Under the pieces are notes generated by a model. It saw nothing but the letters and a program-made list of their open reading frames with translations. It was not told the DNA's origin and made no database searches. This document shows, one piece after another, positions 49,193-59,468 of a DNA stretch of 64,000 nt. The stretch's first letter is position 1. Each line of letters starts with the position of its first letter. The DNA comes from Terebella lapidaria. Its lineage: Eukaryota > Annelida > Polychaeta > Terebellida > Terebellidae. The position numbers were made by a program, and so were the translations under genes. The DNA is taken from assembly GCA_949152475.1 (NCBI GenBank), contig OX424560.1, positions 40,679,719 through 40,743,718 of the forward strand, read 5' to 3'.

Positions 49193-51763
49193 AAAATCGG
49201 CCATAGGCCAACACTTGACGAAAATCTACACATTTGTTTACATTCAAAACATTTACTCATTATTTACACATTTATGGCATCCCATGACAACATATAGCAT
49301 TGGAAACTGAACCATTTGAAACATCTAGTTTGCGTATATATCAACATGATATATTACCTCTAACCATGCTAACGGCACAAAATTTTGATGATGCCACTAC
49401 TAAAAAACCTAAAATATATCAAAATTACAAAAATCCAAAAACAAAATATCGATAGCCTGAAAATGAGCGAATAACAACCATCAAATATTCCCGCACAAAT
49501 ATGAAATTACATTGACAACAAGTAAACAAAACAAATAGAGAGGCTTAGACATGTGGCGATTGCACAGCCCTAAAATATGACCTAATAATTGCTTGTCTTC
49601 TTTTTATCAATGTTTTTATATTAACAAACAGTTGTAATTAGGTCATATTTTAAGGCTATGAAGAATGGAGTTAACACAAACGCGTTATGACAAAAACATG
49701 CATTGTTCGATCATAATGAAACCAATGAGACCCTGTAAAATGACACGATACAGTGTTTAATCTGCACTTACCAGACCCCCAATCCCACATGCATCATATG
49801 AAGCAGACATATCATCTGGTACACGCCTTTTGTCATGCATTTGTTAGCAGCTAATACCACAGATCATTCACAGTTGTGGCCGTAATGCTGAATTTAAAGC
49901 GGCTTGTAACTTTAAATATAAAGAACAAACTAGATTTTGATGATACCACTAGAAAGCCCGATAAAATAGTTTGTCGCTATTCGTGGAACAGTGTTTTTTC
50001 CTTCAAAGGTGATCATTATAATTCGAAACAATATAATTACATAAAGCATGGCAGGTTTGGGATGCTTACAAGACCACTCAGAAACAGAAAAAGTCATTTG
50101 GAATTGAATTTTAGAAGAAAAAAAAAATCAGTCAACAGTAAGAATCGACCCGCTGACCCCCCGCACACATACCTAACGCCTCTACTGACTACGCCATTCT
50201 GTTCATTGAAACTCAACACGTGTAAAGTATAGTGCGTAGGAGAGACTTCGCTCAGGATAAACACTGAATTATGCCATGGCTGTACATTGGACTGGCAGCG
50301 TGCAGAATTCGATCGGGAAAACTCGTGACCTTGAGTTCTACAACTTCACAATCTTATTCTGCGTGATCAGGCACAACTCCTGAGTAAAATCCGGCAATAT
50401 ATATTGGAACCTGGCTCTATAATGTGGTTTTGAATATTATGAGACAGGAAACACCTAAATTCATGACCCCCAAATTTTCGACCTGGACCGAAAATCCAGA
50501 GTTTTGGTCATACGACCATCAGACATGTATCATATGATGCGGATTTGACCATAGAAAAATACAAAAATAATCAGAAAAAATAATCATGATTACAAGCGGA
50601 GTTATCACGATTTTTCAATTTTGACCTTTACTATGACCTTAACTGTAATTCTTGACATTGAGCCCTATAACTTCACAGCCATGTTCTGCGTGAGAAGGCA
50701 CAACTCCTGAGTAAAAATCAGAAACATATATTGGATCCTGGCTCTACAATAGGGTTTTGAAAATTGAGACAAGCAAGACCTAAGTTCATGACCCCCAAAT
50801 TTTCGACCTGGACCGAAAATCCAGAGTTTTGGTCATACGACCATCGGACATGTATCATATGATGCGGATTTGACCATAGAAAAGTACAAAAATAATCAGA
50901 AAAAATAATCATGATCAGAAGCGGAGTTATCACGATTTTTCAATTTTGACCTTTACTATGACCTTAACTGTAATTCTTGACCTTGAGCCCTATAACTTCA
51001 CAGTCATGTTCTGCGTGAGAAGGCACAACTCCTGAGTAAAAATCAGAAACATATATTGGATCCTGGCTATACAATAGGGTTTTGAAAATTGAGACAAGCA
51101 AGACCTAAGTTCATGACCCCCAAATTTTCGACCTGGACCGAAAATCGAGAGTTTAGGTCATACGACCATCAGACATGCATCATGTGATGCGGAATTCACC
51201 ATAGAAAAATATAAAAATACACAGAAAAAATAATCTTGATTAGAAGCGGAGTTATCACGATTTTTCGATTTTGACCTTTACTATGACCTTAACTCTAATC
51301 CTTGACCCTGAGCTCTGAAACTTCAGGATCTTGTTCTGCGTGATGAGGCACAACTCCTGAGTAAAAATCAGCAACATATATTGGAACCTGGCTCTATAAT
51401 ATGAATTTGAATATTGTGAGACAAGAAAAATCTAAATTCTTGACCCCCAAATTTTCGACCTGGACCGAAAATCGGGAATTTTGGTCGTACGACCATCGGA
51501 CATGCATCAGATGATGCAGAATTGACCATAGAAAAATATAAAAATACCCAGAAAAAATAATCTCAATTAGAAGCGAAGTTATCGCGATTTTTCGATTTTG
51601 ACCTTTTCTATGACCTTGACCTCCATTTTTGACCTTGACCTCCTAAAAGTTTACCACTTGGTACGAAATTGATTGTCCACCTTCTGGTGAAGTTTCATGA
51701 CGATACGACCAAAATTGTGACCTGTAGAGTGCACACAAACAAACAAACAAACAGACAAACAGA
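49193..51763 (+). repeat. higher-order satellite unit 1 (2,571 bp)
   Basis: Starts TCGGCCATAGGCCAACACTTG. The first 1.1 kb is not internally repeated and includes a hairpin pair (CTAAAATATGACCTAATAATTG ... complement, about 49,571-49,657) and a tRNA-like segment. Then follow four subunits of 325-327 bp (boundaries near 50,331, 50,658, 50,983 and 51,308). Each has CCCCCAAATTTTCGACCTGG and GAGTTATCACGATTTTTC. It ends with GTGACCTGTAGAGTGCAC and (ACAA)n. Confidence 0.9.
50134..50203 (-). other. tRNA-like segment in unit 1
   Basis: The minus strand reads AACAGAATGGCGTAGTCAGTAG ... TCGATTCTTACTGTT, with an A-box-like and a B-box-like element about 35 bases apart and near-complementary ends. Here the B box is degraded (GGGTCGATTC). 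It is a tRNA-derived fossil or SINE head, not a functional tRNA, because the inner stems do not pair. Confidence 0.4.
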
Positions 51764-54057
51764 AAAATCGGCCATAGGCCAACACTTGACGAAAATCTAC
51801 ACATTTGTTTACATTCAAAACATTTACTCATTATTTACACATTTATGGCATCCCATGACAACATATAGCATTGGAAACTGAACCATTTGAAACATCTAGT
51901 TTGCGTATATATCAACATGATATATTACCTCTAACCATGCTAACGGCACAAAATTTTGATGATGCCACTACTAAAAAACCTAAAATATATCAAAATTACA
52001 AAAATCCAAAAACAAATATCGATAGCCTAAAAATGAGCGAATAACAACCATCAAATATTCCCGCACAAATATGAAATTACATTGACAACAAGTAAACAAA
52101 ACAAATAGAGAGGCTTAGACATGTGGCGATAGCACAGCCCTAAAATATGACCTAATAATTGCTTGTCTTCTTTTTATCAATGTTTTTATATTAACAAACA
52201 GTTGTAATTAGGTCATATTTTAAGGCTATGAAGAATGGAGTTAACACAAACGCGTTATGACAAAAACATGCATTGTTCGATCATAATGAAACCAATGAGA
52301 CCCTGTAAAATGACACGATACAGTGTTTAATCTGCACTTACCAGACCCCCAATCCCACATGCATCATATGAAGCAGACATATCATCTGGTACACGCCTTT
52401 TGTCATGCATTTGTTAGCAGCTAATACCACAGATCATTCACAGTTGTGGCCGTAATGCTGAATTTAAAGCGGCTTGTAACTTTAAATATAAAGAACAAAC
52501 TAGATTTTGATGATACCACTAGAAAGCCCGATAAAATAGTTTGTCGCTATTCGTGGAACAGTGTTTTTTCCTTCAAAGGTGATCATTATAATTCGAAACA
52601 ATATAATTACATAAAGCATGGCAGGTTTGGGATGCTTACAAGACCACTCAGAAACAGAAAAAGTCATTTGGAATTGAATTTTAGAAGAAGAAAAAAAAAT
52701 CAGTCAACAGTAAGAATCGAACCGCTGACTTCCCGCACACACACCTAACGCCTCTACTGACTGCGCCATTCTGTTCATTGAAACTCATCACGTGTAAAGT
52801 ATAGTGCGTAGGAGAAACTTCGCTCAGGATAAACACTGAATTATGCCATGGCTGTACATTGGACTGGCAGCGTGCAGAATTCGATCGGGAAAACTCATGA
52901 CCTTGAGTTCTACAACTTCACAATCTTATTCTGCGTGATCAGGCACAACTCCTGAGTAAAATCCGGCAATATATATTGGAACCTGGCTCTATAATGTGGT
53001 TTTGAATATTATGAGACAGGAAACACCTAAATTCATGACCCCCAAATTTTCGACCTGGACCGAAAATCCAGAGTTTTGGTCATACGACCATCGGACATGT
53101 ATCATATGATGCGGATTTGGCCATAGAAAAATACAAAAATAATCAGAAAAAATAATCATGATTAGAAGCGGAGTTATCACGATTTTTCAATTTTGACCTT
53201 TACTATGACCTTAACTGTAATTCTTGACCTTGAGCCCTATAACTTCACAGTCATGTTCTGCGTGAGAAGGCACAACTCCTGAGTAAAAATCAGAAACATA
53301 TATTGGATCCTGGCTATACAATAGGGTTTTGAAAATTGAGACAAGCAAGACCTAAGTTCATGACCCCCAAATTTTCGACCTGGACCGAAAATCGAGAGTT
53401 TTGGTCATACGACCATCAGACATGCATCATGTGATGCGGAATTCACCATAGAAAAATATAAAAATACACAGAAAAAATAATCTTGATTAGAAGCGGAGTT
53501 ATCACGATTTTTCGATTTTGACCTTTACTATGACCTTAACTCTAATCCTTGACCCTGAGCTCTGAAACTTCAGGATCTTGTTCTGCGTGATGAGGCACAA
53601 CTCCTGAGTAAAAATCAGCAACATATATTGGAACCTGGCTCTATAATATGAATTTGAATATTGTGAGACAAGAAAAATCTAAATTCTTGACCCCCAAATT
53701 TTCGACCTGGACCGAAAATCGGGAATTTTGGTCGTACGACCATCGGACATGCATCAGATGATGCAGAATTGACCATAGAAAAATATAAAAATACCCAGAA
53801 AAAATAATCTCAATTAGAAGCGAAGTTATCGCGATTTTTCGATTTTGACCTTTTCTATGACCTTGACCTCCATTTTTGACCTTGACCTCCTAAAAGTTTA
53901 CCACTTGGTACGAAATTGATTGTCCACCTTCTGGTGAAGTTTCATGACGATACGACCAAAATTGTGACCTGTAGAGTGCACACAAACAAACAAACAAACA
54001 GACAAACAGACAAACTCAACTGACCAACATACTTGACGAAATTTAATTTCGTCAAGT
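51764..54057 (+). repeat. higher-order satellite unit 2 (2,294 bp)
   Basis: Almost identical to unit 1 over the first 1.1 kb but with only three 325-bp subunits (near 52,903, 53,230 and 53,555). It also gains one 48-bp hairpin unit before the next unit. The length difference from unit 1 equals minus one subunit plus the hairpin unit. Confidence 0.9.
52705..52774 (-). other. tRNA-like segment in unit 2
   Basis: Same 70-bp segment with intact A-box-like TGGCGCAGTCAGTAGAGG and B-box-like GGTTCGATTC on the minus strand. Ends AACAG/CTGTT can pair as an acceptor-like stem. Confidence 0.4.
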
Positions 54058-56620
54058 AAAAATCGGCCATAGGCCAACACTTGACGAAAATCTACACATT
54101 TGTTTACATTCAAAACATTTACTCATTATTTACACATTTATGGCATCCCATGACAACATATAGCATTGGAAACTGAACCATTTGAAACATCTAGTTTGCG
54201 TATATATCAACATGATATATTACCTCTAACCATGCTAACGGCACAAAATTTTGATGATGCCACTACTAAAAAACCTAAAATATATCAAAATTACAAAAAT
54301 CCAAAAACAAATATCGATAGCCTAAAAATGAGCGAATAACAACCATCAAATATTCCCGCACAAATATGAAATTACATTGACAACAAGTAAACAAAACAAA
54401 TAGAGAGGCTTAGACATGTGGCGATTGCACAGCCCTAAAATATGACCTAATAATTGCTTGTCTTCTTTTTATCAATGTTTTTATATTAACAAACAGTTGT
54501 AATTAGGTCATATTTTAAGGCTATGAAGAATGGAGTTAACACAAACGCGTTATGACAAAAACATGCATTGTTCGATCATAATGAAACCAATGAGACCCTG
54601 TAAAATGACACGATACAGTGTTTAATCTGCACTTACCAGACCCCCAATCCCACATGCATCATATGAAGCAGACATATCATCTGGTACACGCCTTTTGTCA
54701 TGCATTTGTTAGCAGCTAATACCACAGATCATTCACAGTTGTGGCCGTAATGCTGAATTTAAAGCGGCTTGTAACTTTAAATATAAAGAACAAACTAGAT
54801 TTTGATGATACCACTAGAAAGCCCGATAAAATAGTTTGTCGCTATTCGTGGAACAGTGTTTTTTCCTTCAAAGGTGATCATTATAATTCGAAACAATATA
54901 ATTACATAAAGCATGGCAGGTTTGGGATGCTTACAAGACCACTCAGAAACAGAAAAAGTCATTTGGAATTGAATTTTAGAAGAAAAAAAAAAATCAGTCA
55001 ACAGTAAGAATCGAACCGCTGACCCCCCGCACACATACCTAACGCCTCTACTGACTGCGCCATTCTGTTCATTGAAACTCAACACGTGTACAGTATAGTG
55101 CGTAGGAGAAACTTCGCTCAGGATAAACACTGAATTATGCCATGGCTGTACATTGGACTGGCAGCGTGCAGAATTCGATCGGGAAAACTCGTGACCTTGA
55201 GTTCTACAACTTCACAATCTTATTCTGCGTGATCAGGCACAACTCCTGAGTAAAATCCGGCAATATATATTGGAACCTGGCTCTATAATGTGGTTTTGAA
55301 TATTATGAGACAGGAAACACCTAAATTCATGACCCCCAAATTTTCGACCTGGACCGAAAATCCAGAGTTTTGGTCATACGACCATCGGACATGTATCATA
55401 TGATGCGGATTTGACCATAGAAAAATACAAAAATAATCAGAAAAAATAATCATGATTACAAGCGGAGTTATCACGATTTTTCAATTTTTACCTTTACTAT
55501 GACCTTAACTGTAATTCTTGACCTTGAGCCCTATAACTTCACAGTCATGTTCTGCGTGAGAAGGCACAACTCCTGAGTAAAAATCAGAAACATATATTGG
55601 ATCCTGGCTCTACAATAGGGTTTTGAAAATTGAGACAAGCAAGACCTAAGTTCATGACCCCCAAATTTTCGACCTGGACCGAAAATCCAGAGTTTTGGTC
55701 ATACGATCATCGGACATGTATCATATGATGCGGATTTGACCATAGAAAAATACAAAAATAATCAGAAAAAATAATCATGATTAGAAGCGGAGTTATCACG
55801 ATTTTTCAATTTTGACCTTTACTATGACCTTAACTGTAATTCTTGACCTTGAGCCCTATAACTTCACAGTCATGTTCTGCGTGAGAAGGCACAACTCCTG
55901 AGTAAAAATCAGAAACATATATTGTATCCTGGCTATACAATAGGGTTTTGAAAATTGAGACAAGCAAGACCTAAGTTCATGACACCCAAATTTTCGACCT
56001 GGACCGAAAATCCAGAGTTTTGGTCATACGACCATCGGACATGAATCATATGATGCGGAATTCACCATAGAAAAATATAAAAATACACAGAAAAAATAAT
56101 CTTGATTAGAAGCGGAGTTATCACGATTTTTCGATTTTGACCTTTACTATGACCTTAACTCTAATCCTTGACCCTGAGCTCTGAAACTTCAGGATCTTGT
56201 TCTGCGTGATGAGGCACAACTCCTGAGTAAAAATCAGCAACATATATTGGAACCTGGCTCTATAATATGAATTTGAATATTGTGAGACAAGAAAAATCTA
56301 AATTCTTGACCCCCAAATTTTCGACCTGGACCGAAAATCGGGAATTTTGGTCGTACGACCATCGGACATGCATCAGATGATGCAGAATTGATCATAGAAA
56401 AATATAAAAATACCCAGAAAAAATAATCTCAATTAGAAGCGAAGTTATCGCGATTTTTCGATTTTGACCTTTTCTATGACCTTGACCTCCATTTTTGACC
56501 TTGACCTCCTAAAAGTTTACCACTTGGTACGAAATTGATTGTCCACCTTCTGGTGAAGTTTCATGACGATACGACCAAAATTGTGACCTGTAGAGTGCAC
56601 ACAAACAAACAAACAGACAA
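54058..56620 (+). repeat. higher-order satellite unit 3 (about 2,560 bp)
   Basis: Third near-identical unit, with four 325-bp subunits (near 55,193, 55,518, 55,845 and 56,170). It is followed by four hairpin units and the right 1-kb border block. The very low divergence among the three units indicates recent amplification or homogenisation. Confidence 0.9.
55000..55069 (-). other. tRNA-like segment in unit 3
   Basis: Third copy, with both box-like motifs intact (GGCGCAGTCAGTAGAGGCG and GCGGTTCGATTC). Confidence 0.4.
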
Positions 56621-56825
56621 ACAGACAAACTCAACTGACCAACATACTTGACGAAATTTAATTTCGTCAAGTAACAAACTCAACTGACCAACATACTTGA
56701 CGAAATTTAATTTCGTCAAGTAACAAACAAACGGAACTGACCAACATAGTTGTCGAATTTTCAATTCGTCAACTAACAAACGGAACTGACCAACATAGTT
56801 GTCGAATTTTCAATTCGTCAACTAA
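56621..56825. repeat. hairpin units, four tandem copies
   Basis: Two copies of the CTTGACGAAATTTAATTTCG type, then two of the GTTGTCGAATTTTCAATTCG type, joined by ACAAAC spacers. Each is a near-perfect palindrome. Confidence 0.85.
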
Positions 56826-57838
56826 TAAAGCTCCGCAAGTAGAAGAGACCCTGCGTATATCCGTTTCATGTACAGGATCTTTGGTTTTTAGATGAATGGT
56901 GCTCCCTACGCATTTTCGTAAATGTCGATAGTGCTGATATAAAAGAGCCCCTGGCTCGCCAGAGATTGTATTTAAACAAGAGTTTTAGGCTTTGTTATAT
57001 CACTTGTGCATTACTGAGTTAGAAAACCACAGAAATGTTGCTTTAGATCAGTATTCAGATGCATACAAGGTATATTGTATTACTACGCGACCGAGTGTTG
57101 ATATTAGAGACGGTACATGTGCACAGGGGGTAATCGTTTCCACATCTTATTGAGTTGTAAACGGGCTGACGAACAGATTTACCCCAGGTCTCTTTAAGTC
57201 TTGATATCTCAGCGAGTTTTCAAGTTATTTTGAACATGAAAAGTGCACCTTAAACTAGAAATAACACCGCATTTTTCCACAAAACAGCTTCTAAATTCAA
57301 TGTTCAATGATTTTTTGAAAATTGGATCCAGAGGAAAAATAAATGTATCCATAAAACCCGGAATCCGGATCCGATCCGGATGAAATTTTGTCAGTTTATG
57401 GACCATGATAGTCCGCCACTTTATAGGAAAAACCAAGCTGAAATATGCTCAATAGACCGAAATATAATATAAAATATAAGTTAAATGGAGTTTTCAATGT
57501 TAAATTCAAATAGCTGTCAAATCCGTAATCCGGGTCCGATCCGGGTCAAAATTATAATGTGTGTATAGGATGTCATTCTACACATGTGACTAAAATTTCA
57601 AGAGAATTCATTGAAAATTGAACGAGTTATGAATTTTTGAAAAATCGCCCCATGTTAAAGATAGGGATTTTTCGAGTTTTCAAGAATTTTTGATGACATC
57701 ATCAATAAACCGATTTTCTTCAAAAACTTTCGGTGTCCTTCCTGGGTGAATACCTACCTATCAGAAAAATTTGGTGATGCTCGCACTAAAACTGTGGCCT
57801 GTAACGTGCAAACAGACAGACAGACAGACAGACAAACA
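56826..57838 (+). repeat. 1-kb border block, right copy
   Basis: Counterpart of 48,171-49,192. Slightly more diverged in its first half, nearly identical from AATCCGGATCCGATCC to the closing (ACAG)n(ACAA)n run. A single hairpin unit follows at 57,848-57,893, then unique sequence. Confidence 0.85.
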
Positions 57839-58079
57839 AACAAACAAACGGAACTGACCAACATAGTTGTCGAATTTTCAATTCGTCAACTAAAAATACC
57901 AGCATTTGTACATAACCATAATGACAATATGCTAGGTCATGATGCAATCAGGCTGTTTCTCAATAAATGTATTTACCATATATGTTCAATATTTCAATAG
58001 ATTCCTGTATAATAGAAAAACAGTACTCAAATGCTCATATGAAAATTGTATACTGGAAATTCAATAATGAGAGAGATAA

Positions 58080-58350
58080 TAATCATCATGTCCTGTGACC
58101 TTGAAAATCAAATCAAATGTCAAATTAAAGGTCTACAGAATATTCAGCATTTATCATTTGCTGTATGTCAACAATTGATTCCTAAGCTGTAAAGTCGATA
58201 ATAAGCGAGATATTAGCCATTTTGTCCTGTGACCTTGAAAATGAGGTCAAAGGTCAAATTCAAGGTCACGACAATATTCAGCATATATCATTTCCTATAT
58301 GTCCACAATTGATTCCTAGTCTCTAATTTCAATATTAAGTGAGATATTAG
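58080..58350 (-). repeat. 130-bp satellite, two inverted copies
   Basis: The complement matches the unit at 1-560 (CTGTGACCTTGAAAATGAGG, CAACAATTGATTCCTA). The two copies begin near 58,093 and 58,225, a 132-bp period. Confidence 0.75.
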
Positions 58351-58855
58351 GCTTAATGTGTCCCATTATAAAGCATAGGAGAATTTAACATGGGAAAGTC
58401 CCATTTGGGCTGAGTTTGGGCCCAAAATGGCCCACTTCGAGCGATTCAAGGGCAACGAAATTTATACATGTCACAGAGGTACATATGAGGAGTGTTATGC
58501 ATGAATAAGAAAAAAAGTTACTGAACAGATTTTGAGAGAACGACAGCCAAAGTCCAAAATTGGCCATTTTTCGACGAAAACGGCCGCCATTTTGAAATAA
58601 TTGCGAAAATCAAAAAACTAAAAAATGCCTCCCTCTCGAAATATTTTTAGGCATTTTTGTGCAAAATTTCAGAAAGATCGTAAACTTTAAAGATAAAAAT
58701 GTTGACGGACGATGACGGACGCCGATGGACGACGACGGACGACGGACGCAACGCCACGGCAATACCTTTGGTCCGATAACCTGAAAATGTGGACGGACGG
58801 CGCCGACGCTGACGACGACGCGGACCATAGGTCCGGTAACCTAAAAACATTGTCA
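58351..58855. repeat. interspersed repeat with GGACGGACG tail
   Basis: A moderately GC-rich stretch with TTGACGGACGATGACGGACG, then GACGACGGACG-type words and CCGGTAACCT near the end (58,700-58,850). The compositional break from its AT-rich flanks, and the same GTCCGTCC words at 7.54 kb, suggest the end of a dispersed repeat. Minus- and plus-strand frames here are products of the simple sequence. Confidence 0.5.
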
Positions 58856-59036
58856 TTCAATTCAGCCTTTTTGCAAAAGTTCATGCAACTGCTTGAGGCA
58901 TAGCATCCCAGGTCCAAACATGATATTGTCAGGCATTACATGGAAATACAAACTCTCCACATGATATCTAAACCAGATAATAATGTTCACATCTCGGTAT
59001 GCAAGCCACATTATATCTATGTAAATTAGTACTCAC

Positions 59037-59179
59037 AGTATATCTGCAGCACAGAGTAGGTCTTTTAGCACATACATGTATCGACTTGCCAATATGTCCA
59101 ATTTGGGTAGATACACATGACACAGTTTTCTTCGTCGCTTCGGAGACGATGTTGCTAGTCAGACCCACAATTTCAATCT
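59037..59179 (-). CDS. candidate internal exon, unknown product
   Basis: A minus-strand open stretch of 143 bp bounded by an acceptor-like CTACAG and a donor-like GTGAGT. It encodes a peptide with IVGLTSNIVSEATKKTVSCV and GHIGKSIHVCAKRPTLCCRY. The cysteine-containing peptide is not recognised. Support is limited to the splice-like borders and the lack of stops, so it may be chance. Confidence 0.2.
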
Positions 59180-59449
59180 CTGTAGCAGCACACACTTATC
59201 CATCTAGTGAGTATATCCAACTGGGGATCCACTTCATGTGGCACCAATCAAACAGCTAAATCACATCACAGTGATTAGCTGTTATCGACATCATCAATAA
59301 TACGGGTAAAACACGTAGCAACACATCCATAATATCCATTCTGTCATCTGGTGACAGAATCTGTAATCTGGTGCTCTGGTGATTGCATGTGTTCACATGG
59401 CATGATGCAAGATGCAGGATTTAGAGACGTGGGTGGGGTTCATTGTCCT

Positions 59450-59468
59450 GGGGGGGGGGGGGGGGGGG
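59450..59468 (+). repeat. 19-base G run
   Basis: An uninterrupted run of 19 G within GTCCTG...GCTGAACATCCCC. Capable of forming a G-quadruplex, and prone to sequencing and length error. Confidence 0.9.

Noticed and set aside
49876-54900. Nearly identical open frames of about 90-118 codons in each 2.5-kb unit (49,876; 52,446; 54,741)
   Set aside because: Their conservation follows from recent unit duplication. The reading frame lacks family motifs, has different 3' ends in each unit, and part of it (AAACTAGATTTTGATGATACC) also occurs out of context in the other array at 45.6 kb.
50718-55474. Repeated minus-strand frames starting MITPL in the 325-bp subunits
   Set aside because: A product of subunit repetition; the frame changes between subunits and no protein family is recognised.
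43980-57893. Definite Helitron call for the satellite domain
   Set aside because: A TC start and terminal hairpins are suggestive, but the CTRR end, insertion site and any Rep/helicase sequence are missing in this window.
58640-58917. Overlapping Arg/Ser/Val-rich frames on both strands
   Set aside because: They are translations of GGACGGACG/GACGACG simple sequence, not proteins.
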